From NCBI GenBank assembly GCA_017513905.1, contig JAFWMR010000013.1, positions 1-64,000 on the forward strand: a stretch of 64,000 bases of DNA. Direction: 5' to 3'. Origin of the DNA: Candidatus Saccharimonadota bacterium. GTDB taxonomy: Bacteria > Patescibacteriota > Saccharimonadia > Saccharimonadales > Saccharimonadaceae. Below, in pieces: positions 9,390 through 17,930 of the stretch. The notes beneath the pieces are model-generated. The model had not been told where the DNA came from and ran no database searches. It saw only the letters and a program-made list of their open reading frames with translations. Positions within the stretch are counted from its first letter, which is position 1, and each line of letters opens with the position of its first letter. The translations under genes were made by a program, and so were the position numbers.

Positions 9390-11127
9390 GTGCTATCTCC
9401 TTTTCGAACTCTGCCTCGGAGAACTGACTTTTAACTATTTCGCGGTATACCGAACAGGATTTTAATAAGTCGTAATGTCTTCCACGCCCCATAATTTTTC
9501 CTTGGTCAAGTACAATGATTTGTTCGGCATCCTTAATAGTATTAATACGCTGTGCAACAATTAGCACGACACTGTCTTTGGTCTCTGGTTTTAGTGCTTC
9601 TCGTAATCTTTTGTCGGTTTTCATATCTAATGCAGAGAAACTGTCGTCAAAGATGAATATTTCTGGTTTTTTGGCAATTACGCGGGCGATGGATAGGCGT
9701 TGTTTTTGTCCGCCAGAGACATTTGAACCCCCTTGTGCAATGTGTGCATCAAATTTTTTATCAAGCTTTTCGATGAAGTCATAGCTTTGCGATATTTTGG
9801 CGCTGGTACGAACGCTAGGCTCATCTATGGTTGTCGCGCCGAATGCAATATTTTCTCTGATGGTTCCTGAGAATAAAACGCCTTTCTGTGGTACGTATCC
9901 GATGCGCCTCATCAGATCTTCGGGTGCATAGTTTTTGACGTTTACTCCGTTGACCAATATTTCGCCGTTGGTTGCTTCATAGAAACGTGGGACAAGTGAA
10001 ATAAGCGTTGATTTTCCTGAACCTGTTGAACCTATGAATGCCGTTGTTTCGCCAGCATTTGCCTTAAACGAAATATTGTTTAGAACTTTCTCTTCTGCAC
10101 CAGAATAGAGAAAGTCAACATTTTTGAATTCTACGGATGGTCGCTTATCTGGTACTCCTTCGGTTTTATTTTTCCATATGATCTTATTCTTTGTTTTAAA
10201 TACTTCCTGAATACGTCCTGCAGAAACGTTTGCTCGAGGTAAGACGACAAACAACATGGTTAGGATAAGAAATGCCATGAGAACTTGTGATGCATATTGA
10301 ACAAATGCCATCATATCGCCTAGGTATGATATATCGGTCTCTAAATGATTTAAGGAAAGCCAAACGACAAGTAGCGTGATACCGTCAAAGACTAGGTTTG
10401 TCAGTGGATCCTGAAGGGACATAAGTCTATCGAAGAAAATTGCTGTTTTTGTTATTTCGTGATTAGTTTTGGCGAACTTTTTATTCTCATATTCTTCTTT
10501 GTTGAATGCTCTTACGACGCGTAATCCTGTTAAATTTTCGCGCGCAATCAATACTAAACGATCAATAAGTTTCTGGAACAGTTTGAACTTCGGAATGACG
10601 CACGCCATAATGATAGCTGTGAATGTAATTATGACACCTATACCAAGTGCAATTGTCCAAGTTAAATCTGGAGCAGTGCGAAATGCTTGAATAATGGCGC
10701 CTATCCCCATCATCGGCGCGCGTAACATCATGGTCAGAATCATCATGATTGCTTCGGATACTTGTCCTATATCATTGGTAGTTCTTGTTATTAGTGATGC
10801 TGTTGAAAAATTGTCGATTTCTGATATGTTAAGGCTCAATACTTTTTTGTAGAAGTCGCGACGAAGATCTCTAGTAAAGCCTGCTCCTACTTTTGCAGAC
10901 AAATAATGTGCAGCAAGTGCAAATAGCGAAGCGAGGACTGTGAACCCTACCATTTTAAGGCCTAGCTCTATAATGACTGGTTGATCACCTGCCGTTATAC
11001 CATCGTTAACTATATTTGCCATTAAGGCGGGCAACTGGAGCGTGAGAAAAGTCTGTGCTCCTATCGAGAAAACAAGCAAGATTGTTTGCCACCAATATGG
11101 CTTTAGATATCGAAATAGTTTAAGCAT
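9382..11127 (-). CDS. ABC exporter half-transporter, degenerate-site subunit
   Basis: 581 residues with an N-terminal exporter membrane domain and a C-terminal ATPase. Walker A is GSTGSGKS (366-373) and the signature is a canonical VSGGQ (470-474). Walker B reads FIFDDSFSA, with Asp495 in place of the catalytic Glu, and the H-loop His is replaced by Gln (IVAQRINT). These losses sit in the same composite site as the bad ISAGE signature of the partner, so one ATP site is intact and one is degenerate. A TATAAT at 11142-11147 lies 14 nt before the start. The divergent gene starts at 11235. Confidence 0.92.
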   Translation of the reverse strand: MLKLFRYLKPYWWQTILLVFSIGAQTFLTLQLPALMANIVNDGITAGDQPVIIELGLKMVGFTVLASLFALAAHYLSAKVGAGFTRDLRRDFYKKVLSLNISEIDNFSTASLITRTTNDIGQVSEAIMMILTMMLRAPMMGIGAIIQAFRTAPDLTWTIALGIGVIITFTAIIMACVIPKFKLFQKLIDRLVLIARENLTGLRVVRAFNKEEYENKKFAKTNHEITKTAIFFDRLMSLQDPLTNLVFDGITLLVVWLSLNHLETDISYLGDMMAFVQYASQVLMAFLILTMLFVVLPRANVSAGRIQEVFKTKNKIIWKNKTEGVPDKRPSVEFKNVDFLYSGAEEKVLNNISFKANAGETTAFIGSTGSGKSTLISLVPRFYEATNGEILVNGVNVKNYAPEDLMRRIGYVPQKGVLFSGTIRENIAFGATTIDEPSVRTSAKISQSYDFIEKLDKKFDAHIAQGGSNVSGGQKQRLSIARVIAKKPEIFIFDDSFSALDMKTDKRLREALKPETKDSVVLIVAQRINTIKDAEQIIVLDQGKIMGRGRHYDLLKSCSVYREIVKSQFSEAEFEKEIAHA

Positions 11128-11205
11128 AATCTAATATATATATTATACAAGTTTATTTCTTAAAATCAAGGTATTGTACTACGCTTATGGATGGATTATA
11201 TGTGT

Positions 11206-11211
11206 TATAAT
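11206..11211 (+). promoter_or_regulatory. -10 box of the WG-repeat-like gene
   Basis: TGTGTTATAAT on the plus strand, 23 nt before the ATG at 11235. A weak Shine-Dalgarno (AAGTGGAG) lies between. Confidence 0.5.
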
Positions 11212-11234
11212 GATAGAAAGTAAGTGGAGTTTTT

Positions 11235-12869
11235 ATGGTGGAAAAGAAGAAAAAAGCTAACACAAAAAGGGTGACAAAAAAGAATGACGCTAGCAAGTCT
11301 TCTGATGCGGAGACTGGGTATGATTCGGAGATAGAGAAGAAGCCTTTTAATAAGAGTTTAATATTTGGGTTAATTGGTTTATTCTTTGCTATCGTTATTA
11401 TCTTTGTTGCGGTTTTTGCTTTTCGAAAGATACCTGATTATAACAACCCTAAAGCAAGCCCGCTATACACGAACGCTTTCTTTGTATACGATAATGGTAA
11501 ATATACGCTCTGGAATAGCGATGGCAAACGCCTTACAGATGACGAGTATGATGATAGGTCAGCTTTTGTAGGTGGATACGCCTATGTTCGCAAAGGTGGT
11601 GAGTATGCCTTGATTAATGATATGGGTAGGACGACGGTAGATTTTGGTCGTATTTCGACCATTAACAATTATGGTGCTGGGCTTTATGTAGCTATAGACA
11701 ATAATGGCGCTCGGCACTTAATGCTAGGTAGTGGACGTATTTTGTTGAGTGGCGAGGACTTACAATTGGATCTTCCGAGCACAAGTTCAACATTCGCGGT
11801 TGCTCTGTGTGATGGCTACTATTATGTATATAATTACGCGGGTGTTTTGATGGCACAACTTGAAATGGTGGATGATGCCGTAATGCGCTATAGCTCTTCT
11901 GACGATTTTGGTCTTGTCTTTTATAATAATTGGAATCTAGTTTTCGATAACAGAGCAGGTAAGCAAATCGCTATGTTTGAGGGTGATCGTTACTCTATAG
12001 ATAGCGTATCCGATGACCGTTCGGTTGTCTTGCTAGAAGAATACGACAACAGCAAAGATTATAAAGTTATTTCCAGAGGTGACTTATACGATCTTAATGA
12101 AACTAGTAATTACGGTTTTGTCCGGGATACGGATGTCGTGATTGGTTATGACAGTTATGATGCGGTTTCGCTTTTGGATAAAAATTATAAAGTCGAAAAG
12201 ACAGTTAGCTCCGGTTTGGCTTTTAAAGACAATAACAATTATGCTATGGTTAACGATGATGACAGGGTTGAGATACGTTATCATGGCGATACTGTAAGAA
12301 TCTTCGACGAAAAATCTGAATTAGTGAGTGGTGTCGTACTTTACGATGACCTGTATGCTGTTAAGAGTGGCGAGAAATATAGTTTCTATCATCTAGATGG
12401 TTCTTTTGCATTTGGAGATTACCAAGACATTTCTTCATTATTTGACAAGCATCATCACGCGATTGTTTCTGATGACGGCGAAAGTTATTATATGATTGGT
12501 TCTACGGGCAACCGAGTTAACGATATTTCTTTTAAACGAGCTTATTCCTACAACAAAAGTTATGTTGTGTATGATGAGAACGACATGCGTGCTATTTTAA
12601 CGGAGAATGGTTTTCCTGTCACTGGATTTGATTATGAGGAAGCTTATAATCGCAGTGTTGCTGTTGACCATGAAATCTGGTCGCTTAAACGAGACACGAA
12701 TAATTATGATGTTATAGATGTGACCGCTTCTAAAGAAAAAAGACTTCTGGTGTCCGGCGTAGATATATACAATTTCTATGCAAATTACTTTACTGTTAAG
12801 AACAGTAACGGTGGTTATGATTACTATACCTATAAAGGTGTTCTGTTTTTCACGGCGAACGATAAATAA
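11235..12869 (+). CDS. Membrane-anchored WG-repeat-like beta protein
   Basis: 544 residues and one of only two confident plus-strand genes here. The N-terminus is Lys-rich and cytoplasmic; one membrane helix lies near residues 39-60 (SLIFGLIGLFFAIVIIFVAV). The outer part repeats short blade-like units such as YTLWNSDGKRLTDDEYDDR, YALINDMGRTTVDFGRIS and YSFYHLDGSFAFGDYQDIS. These resemble WG beta repeats (Tyr-x-Leu/Phe-x-Asn/Asp-x-Gly-Lys). No catalytic motif is visible. It is divergent from the ABC exporter and ends at a bidirectional terminator shared with ileS. A sensing or surface-binding role is inference. Confidence 0.8.
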   Translation: MVEKKKKANTKRVTKKNDASKSSDAETGYDSEIEKKPFNKSLIFGLIGLFFAIVIIFVAVFAFRKIPDYNNPKASPLYTNAFFVYDNGKYTLWNSDGKRLTDDEYDDRSAFVGGYAYVRKGGEYALINDMGRTTVDFGRISTINNYGAGLYVAIDNNGARHLMLGSGRILLSGEDLQLDLPSTSSTFAVALCDGYYYVYNYAGVLMAQLEMVDDAVMRYSSSDDFGLVFYNNWNLVFDNRAGKQIAMFEGDRYSIDSVSDDRSVVLLEEYDNSKDYKVISRGDLYDLNETSNYGFVRDTDVVIGYDSYDAVSLLDKNYKVEKTVSSGLAFKDNNNYAMVNDDDRVEIRYHGDTVRIFDEKSELVSGVVLYDDLYAVKSGEKYSFYHLDGSFAFGDYQDISSLFDKHHHAIVSDDGESYYMIGSTGNRVNDISFKRAYSYNKSYVVYDENDMRAILTENGFPVTGFDYEEAYNRSVAVDHEIWSLKRDTNNYDVIDVTASKEKRLLVSGVDIYNFYANYFTVKNSNGGYDYYTYKGVLFFTANDK

Positions 12870-12884
12870 TTCCTGATTCACAAA

Positions 12885-12906
12885 AACCCTCCTGCAAAGG
12901 AGGGTT
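12885..12906. terminator. Bidirectional terminator between converging genes
   Basis: Perfect 8-bp stem AACCCTCC / GGAGGGTT with loop TGCAAA. It is followed by TTCTTTT on the plus strand and by TTTTTG on the minus strand, so it can end both the WG-like gene and ileS. Confidence 0.85.
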
Positions 12907-12909
12907 CTT

Positions 12910-15855
12910 TTATGCTTTTTCTATACTAATTGTACCTTGTTTGCCGTTGATTGTTACGATTTCGTCGTATTCATAGTTTCCGTTTGATAAGTCCGTGGTA
13001 AGTGTTTCTGTCATAAGAAGTTTTCGGAATTTGTTGGGTATCTCGAGCGTTACAGAAAGCTTGATGCGATCATCTACCTGTAGGCCCGCCTTCTTGCGAG
13101 CAGCTTGAACTGCGCGAATTAGCTCACGGACGAACCCCTCTTCCTCTAACTCTTTTGTGATTGTCTTATCAAGTTTATTTTCTTTACCATGTTTGATAGT
13201 TTTGACATTTAACTCGTCTTTGATGATTTGTTCATAAAATTCTGGTAGTTTATTTCCGCCATAAGTAAACACGGATAGTGGCTGACGGATTTTGACTTGT
13301 GTTTCTGTATCGGATTTTTGCATGCGCATCATGAGCCCATCAGTGATTATCTCGCGAGTTCTGTTCATTAATTCAAGTGCTGTTTTGTCTGTAGTAATAT
13401 CTGACGGATAATCTAGTAAGTGCACAGATGAGCCTGCTCCGGTCATTTTTTGGTATAGCTCTTCCGACAAGAATGGAGTAAACGGCGCCATCATTATCGC
13501 AAACTCTACTAAGACCGTATAAAGCGTCCAATAGGCTTCGTTTTTATCGGTGTCATCTTCGGACTTCCAGAAGCGACGGCGAGAACGGCGGACGAACCAA
13601 TTTGATAGATCATCAAGGAATGGTAGGACTCCAGCCAGTGCTTTTGGTATATTGTAAACTTCCATACCTGTGATTATTTCTGATTTGAGTTCGTGCAGCC
13701 GAGATATGATCCAGCGATCGAGTGGATTTTCTAGCAATTCTATGCTTGAGTCTTTTGGCTCCCAGTGCTTTTCTGAGTCGAATCCGTCGACTTCAGCATA
13801 AGTCGTAAAGAAATCATAGACGTTCCAAACCATTGAGAGTTTGCGAGCGACATCCGAAACATCTTTATCTAATAGCGCAAAATCTTCTCCTGCCGCTACT
13901 GGGCTAGATAATAGCAAGAAGCGAAGTGAATCCGCTGAGAATTTGTCCATTAATTCGTTTGGATCCGTAAAGTTTCCTAGGCTTTTGCTCATTTTACGAC
14001 CATCATTGCCAGCTAGAGTGCCGGTAACGATTACATTTTTATAGGCATTCTTGCCAAATAGAGCCGTGTTGACCACGTGAACGTAATAGAACCAAGCGCG
14101 AATTTGGCCAACGTATTCTACGATGAAGTCTGCCGGATAATTATTTTCGAACTTATCCTTGTTCTCGAATGGATAGTGCATTTGCGCGAATGGCATTGAT
14201 CCAGATTCAAACCAGCAGTCAAGTACTTTATCTACTCGTTTGAAATGCTCTCCATCTATATCAAATTCTACTTCGTCAACCCATGGGCGATGATAATCTT
14301 CTAGTTCTTTGCCTGATAGCTCTTTTAATTCTTGATAGCTGCCTACTACTTTTATTGTCCCTTTGTCGCCTTTCCATACTGGCATTGCTGTTGCCCAGAA
14401 ACGATCACGAGATAAATTCCAGTCAGGTGCGGCTTCGATATTTTTACGGAAGCGACCTTCTTTGAAATGCTCTGGGAACCAATTAATTGATTCGTTGTTT
14501 TTAATCAGTTCTGGTTTCAAGTTTTGAACATCAAAGAACCAGCTTGGAATTGCCCTATACATGATACGTTGTTTGCTGCGTGGGTTGAATGGATATTCGT
14601 GCTTGATATATTCGATTTTCTCGATAATCTTAGCTTGTTCTAGACATTTAGCGATAATTTTATTCATGTCCCACGCGTGGATTTTGCCACTATCATCTGG
14701 CCTAACTCCAGCGGCTAGAAGACCTTTTTCTGCTCCCTCGAGATAAAAACCATTATTGTCCAAGACATCAATCAATGGAATTTGATTCTGACGCCCAAGC
14801 TCAAAATCATCTTCACCATAAGCTGGTGCAATATGAACTATACCGGTCCCTTCCTCGTTTCCAACGAAGTTTGCGCCCCAGACCTTATAGATATTTTCGG
14901 TGTTTGTTTCGTAGTAATTTTTGGCGAAATCTTGCCAATCTACAAGATTGCATTTTCTGTCTGAATTCAAAAAATGTGGATTGTACCTTAGTCCTATTAA
15001 TTCGCGGCCCGAAAATGATTTAATTTCTTGCCAGCCTTCCCACTGTTTGCCTTTAAGAACAATGAATTTGCGCTTGTGGGAATCGGTAGCATCTTGATAA
15101 AGCGCGTATTCTAGATCTGGGTTGACGGCGAGCGCGGCGTTGCCAAGCAGAGTCCACGGCGTGGTTGTCCATGCCATAAAATATGCTCCTTGCATTTCAC
15201 CCTCAGCTATTTCAAATTTTACATATGCGCTCGGATCCGTAACTGTCTGGTAAGCATCGTTATCCATTGTTACTTCAGCTTTAGAGACTGGCGTAGCAAA
15301 CTTAGTGTCGTACATTAGTACCTTCGCGCCCTCGTAGATATAACCCTTCTCATAGAGTGTTTTAAATGCCCACCAAACACTCTCCATGAAGTCCTTATTC
15401 ATAGTTCGGTAGGCGTTATCGAAGTCCACCCAACGTCCAATTCGATCAACAGTTGAGCGCCATGTCTCTGAATTGGCAACCATAGAATCGCGAGCTTTTA
15501 AAATGTAGCTCTCTAGGGATATTTTGTTGCCTATTTCGCGTCGGTCTGTTATTCCTAATTGTTTTTCGACGTAGTTTTCGGCCGGCAATCCATGGCAGTC
15601 CCAACCCCAACGACGCTCAACGTGCTTCCCTTGCATAGTCCAGTAACGCGGGACGGCATCTTTAATTATAGAACTGAGTAGTGTTCCGTGATGCGGCATC
15701 CCCGTAATAAACGGTGGTCCGTCGTAGAAGACGTATGAGTCTTTCGCGTTACGATTCGCGACCGATTTTTCAAAAAATTTATTTTTCTTCCACCAATCAG
15801 AGATGGCTTTCTCGTACTCCAAAGCACGACGGCGTTTTCCGGCTTCGTATTTCAT
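12910..15855 (-). CDS. ileS: Isoleucyl-tRNA synthetase
   Basis: 981 residues. It charges tRNA-Ile and edits Val in its CP1 domain. The class I HIGH motif appears as PHHGTLL after YDGPPFITGM, followed by RRWGWDCHGLPAE. The editing domain carries AWTTTPWTLLGNAALAVNPD. The KMSKS loop is GRKMSKSLGNFTDP. A C-terminal anticodon-binding domain follows (FVRELIRAVQAARKKAGL). The start is supported by TAGTATAAT ending 8 nt before the ATG. The stop codon lies 3 nt from the hairpin shared with the converging gene. Confidence 0.97.
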   Translation of the reverse strand: MKYEAGKRRRALEYEKAISDWWKKNKFFEKSVANRNAKDSYVFYDGPPFITGMPHHGTLLSSIIKDAVPRYWTMQGKHVERRWGWDCHGLPAENYVEKQLGITDRREIGNKISLESYILKARDSMVANSETWRSTVDRIGRWVDFDNAYRTMNKDFMESVWWAFKTLYEKGYIYEGAKVLMYDTKFATPVSKAEVTMDNDAYQTVTDPSAYVKFEIAEGEMQGAYFMAWTTTPWTLLGNAALAVNPDLEYALYQDATDSHKRKFIVLKGKQWEGWQEIKSFSGRELIGLRYNPHFLNSDRKCNLVDWQDFAKNYYETNTENIYKVWGANFVGNEEGTGIVHIAPAYGEDDFELGRQNQIPLIDVLDNNGFYLEGAEKGLLAAGVRPDDSGKIHAWDMNKIIAKCLEQAKIIEKIEYIKHEYPFNPRSKQRIMYRAIPSWFFDVQNLKPELIKNNESINWFPEHFKEGRFRKNIEAAPDWNLSRDRFWATAMPVWKGDKGTIKVVGSYQELKELSGKELEDYHRPWVDEVEFDIDGEHFKRVDKVLDCWFESGSMPFAQMHYPFENKDKFENNYPADFIVEYVGQIRAWFYYVHVVNTALFGKNAYKNVIVTGTLAGNDGRKMSKSLGNFTDPNELMDKFSADSLRFLLLSSPVAAGEDFALLDKDVSDVARKLSMVWNVYDFFTTYAEVDGFDSEKHWEPKDSSIELLENPLDRWIISRLHELKSEIITGMEVYNIPKALAGVLPFLDDLSNWFVRRSRRRFWKSEDDTDKNEAYWTLYTVLVEFAIMMAPFTPFLSEELYQKMTGAGSSVHLLDYPSDITTDKTALELMNRTREIITDGLMMRMQKSDTETQVKIRQPLSVFTYGGNKLPEFYEQIIKDELNVKTIKHGKENKLDKTITKELEEEGFVRELIRAVQAARKKAGLQVDDRIKLSVTLEIPNKFRKLLMTETLTTDLSNGNYEYDEIVTINGKQGTISIEKA

Positions 15856-15863
15856 ATTGTTAT

Positions 15864-15869
15864 ATTATA
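15864..15869 (-). promoter_or_regulatory. -10 box of ileS (leaderless type)
   Basis: Minus-strand TAGTATAAT, eight bases, then the ATG at 15855. No Shine-Dalgarno fits in the gap. Confidence 0.6.
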
Positions 15870-15885
15870 CTATATTTATTCGGTT

Positions 15886-16149
15886 TTAGCGAGCAATATA
15901 GCCCATAACTTCATCTATAACTGGAAGGGGTGAGCCTGACCACATTTCGTAAGTCTTCCCATCGTCATCTGTTACCGCTATTGTGGGGTATTGCATGATG
16001 TCGCGCGAAGTGCAAAACATTTCACCATCTGGGCTTTCTGGGTCGAGTTGTTCGACCTCACGGCCGCCACGTCGTTCGAATTGATCTATCCATTCTTCGA
16101 CTTCTCGTGCATGATCCGAGAATTGCTTAAAAATCACGACTATGCGCAC
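15886..16149 (-). CDS. Small thioredoxin-fold protein lacking CxxC
   Basis: 87 residues from a GTG start. The N-terminal strand MRIVVIFKQFSDHAREVEEW and the cis-proline segment MQYPTIAVTDDDGKTYEMW fit a thioredoxin or glutaredoxin fold. The CxxC active site is absent; the only Cys is in EMFCTSRD. It overlaps the end of nrdR by 10 nt and is the last gene of ftsZ-nrdR-this. A redox or binding role tied to nucleotide reduction is possible but not shown. Confidence 0.7.
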   Translation of the reverse strand: MRIVVIFKQFSDHAREVEEWIDQFERRGGREVEQLDPESPDGEMFCTSRDIMQYPTIAVTDDDGKTYEMWSGSPLPVIDEVMGYIAR

Positions 16150-16622
16150 GACTTATCTCCTTTGCGTACTGATGCTTTTTCACGCTGCTTCCGTATGATT
16201 TCCTCGAATTCGTCTAGTGTTTTAAATTTACGAAATACAGATGAGTATCTAACATAGGCGACTTCGTTCATTTCGGATAGCACCTCGAGTACTGCTTCGC
16301 CTATTTGCTCACTCGTCACGGTTTCGGTACCAAGTTCATAGAGTATGTCCATAGCTTTTTCTACTACTTCTTCTACCTCTAATTCACTGTTCAGAAACTT
16401 CCCTACGCTTCTCCGAATAGAGGTAACTAGCTTATCGCGGTCAAACGCCTCACGTTCTCCGCTACGTTTTTTTACCATTAGACTTGGCATTTCGATACGC
16501 TCATATGTCGTAAAGCGGTATTTGCCATCGGACGTAACGCGACGGCGTCGTATCATGGTACCATCTAAGGCCTCGCGACTTTCCAACACTTTCGAATCGC
16601 CAATTTTGAATTTGTGATTCAT
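16140..16622 (-). CDS. nrdR: NrdR-family repressor without zinc ligands
   Basis: 160 residues. The family represses ribonucleotide reductase genes through an N-terminal zinc ribbon and an ATP-cone. Here the ribbon framework is kept (KVLESREALDGTMIRRRR and YRFTTYERIEMP), but the four Cys are gone: the first pair is His3/Lys6 (NHKFKIGDS) and the second pair lies in VTSDGKYRF. The ATP-cone is clear (VKKRSGEREAFDRDKLVTSI, then VAYVRYSSVFRKFKTLDEFEE). It starts 22 nt after ftsZ with GGGAAGG upstream. Two NrdR boxes precede nrdD at 47.1 kb, so a target is present. Confidence 0.88.
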   Translation of the reverse strand: MNHKFKIGDSKVLESREALDGTMIRRRRVTSDGKYRFTTYERIEMPSLMVKKRSGEREAFDRDKLVTSIRRSVGKFLNSELEVEEVVEKAMDILYELGTETVTSEQIGEAVLEVLSEMNEVAYVRYSSVFRKFKTLDEFEEIIRKQREKASVRKGDKSCA

Positions 16623-16644
16623 GCCTTCCCTTTTTTCTATAGCT

Positions 16645-17850
16645 TTAACGTTTTAGACGATTCCTTAGGCTTGGCGGTATATCCAAGTCTTCTTCAGGCT
16701 CTGGCTTTTCGATAGAATCCCAGATATTGTTTTTACTGTTAGCTGTAAAATCCGTTGATTCCATAGCTGCCATTGTGGCATTCTCCGCAGCTTCTTCTTG
16801 TTCTTTCTTTAAGCGTTCTGCTTCTTCGAGCTGGCGTGCTTCCGCTTCTGCTTGTTCTTTCTCTAATCGTTCTGCTTCTCTTTTTGCCTCTAGCTCACGA
16901 TAATATTCGCTATCGAATCCTGTTGCAACCACTGTAATCACAATCTCGTCTTGTAGTTCTGGACGAATCGATGCACCAAAGATGATATTCGCATCGGGAG
17001 AGACCGCTGCCGTAATTACCTCTGCGGCTTCCTGTATCTCAGACATAGACATGTCGTACCCGCCCGCAACACTGAACAAAACACCTTTAGCTCCTTCAAT
17101 TTTGACTTCAATTAGTGGAGATTCTATTGCTTGGTTTGCGGCAGCTGTAGCGCGGTTTTCGCCGGATGCGCGTCCTATGCCCATGAGAGCCGATCCAGCA
17201 TTTTTCATGATGGCTTTGACGTCCGCGAAGTCTAGGTTGATTAACGAATGCTCCGTGATTAGTTCAGATATACCTTGGACGCCTTGGCGTAATACATCGT
17301 CTGCGATTTTGAATGTCTCTAGTAGCGGAGTACGAGGATCTATAGTCTGGAGTAGACGATCATTCGGAATTGTGATTAAAGCATCTACGTTCTTCGCGAG
17401 GTTAGAAATAGCGGCTTCAGCATTCTCTCGTCGTTTTGCGCCTTCGAATGTGAATGGCTTTGTTGCGACGCCTACGGTTAGAATGTCGCGCGCTTTTGCT
17501 TCTTCTGCAACGATTGGACCAGCACCAGACCCGGTACCACCACCTGCACCTAGGGTAATGAACGCCATATCAGCACCTTCTAGCGCCTTTCCTATGAGTT
17601 CACGGCTTTCTTCTGCAGCTTCACGGCCTTTTTCTGGGTCTCCTCCAGCACCAAGGCCTCGACCAATATGAACCTTCGTGTCGGCATTAGAATGATGTAA
17701 TGCTTGCGCATCTGTGTTAATTGCTACCAATTCGACGCCTGTTAGACCAACTTCTTTCATTCGATCAATTGCGGAACCACCGGCGCCACCAACGCCAATG
17801 ACTTTGATACTTGCGGTGCTTTCGACTTCAGATGGTTTGATTTCGGGCAT
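16645..17850 (-). CDS. ftsZ: Cell division GTPase FtsZ
   Basis: 401 residues. It polymerises at midcell into the Z ring. The nucleotide-binding start IKVIGVGGAGGSAIDRM, the tubulin signature GGGTGSG (103-109) and the T7 loop NLDFADVKAIM are intact. A charged linker rich in Glu and Lys (about 310-355) leads to the C-terminal peptide DIPPSLRNRLKR, the anchor-binding tail. The Shine-Dalgarno is GAGGAAC, and the promoter is TTGAAT / 18 / TAGAAT. No ftsA or other dcw gene is adjacent; nrdR follows directly. Confidence 0.97.
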   Translation of the reverse strand: MPEIKPSEVESTASIKVIGVGGAGGSAIDRMKEVGLTGVELVAINTDAQALHHSNADTKVHIGRGLGAGGDPEKGREAAEESRELIGKALEGADMAFITLGAGGGTGSGAGPIVAEEAKARDILTVGVATKPFTFEGAKRRENAEAAISNLAKNVDALITIPNDRLLQTIDPRTPLLETFKIADDVLRQGVQGISELITEHSLINLDFADVKAIMKNAGSALMGIGRASGENRATAAANQAIESPLIEVKIEGAKGVLFSVAGGYDMSMSEIQEAAEVITAAVSPDANIIFGASIRPELQDEIVITVVATGFDSEYYRELEAKREAERLEKEQAEAEARQLEEAERLKKEQEEAAENATMAAMESTDFTANSKNNIWDSIEKPEPEEDLDIPPSLRNRLKR

Positions 17851-17879
17851 GATAGTTCCTCGCTTATAATCTTTAGTCT

Positions 17880-17909
17880 ATTCTAACACATCCTTGTCGA
17901 ATAATTCAA
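17880..17909 (-). promoter_or_regulatory. Promoter of the ftsZ-nrdR operon
   Basis: -35 TTGAAT (17904-17909), 18-bp spacer, -10 TAGAAT (17880-17885) preceded by TGT. It lies just after the stop of the giant repeat protein gene. Confidence 0.6.
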
Positions 17910-17930
17910 GGGTATAGTTGTAGTGGGCGC

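Noticed and set aside
16982-17671. 229-codon open frame on the plus strand across ftsZ
   Set aside because: It is the antisense of a clear, fully conserved ftsZ frame, has no promoter or Shine-Dalgarno, and its peptide looks like reverse-strand noise.
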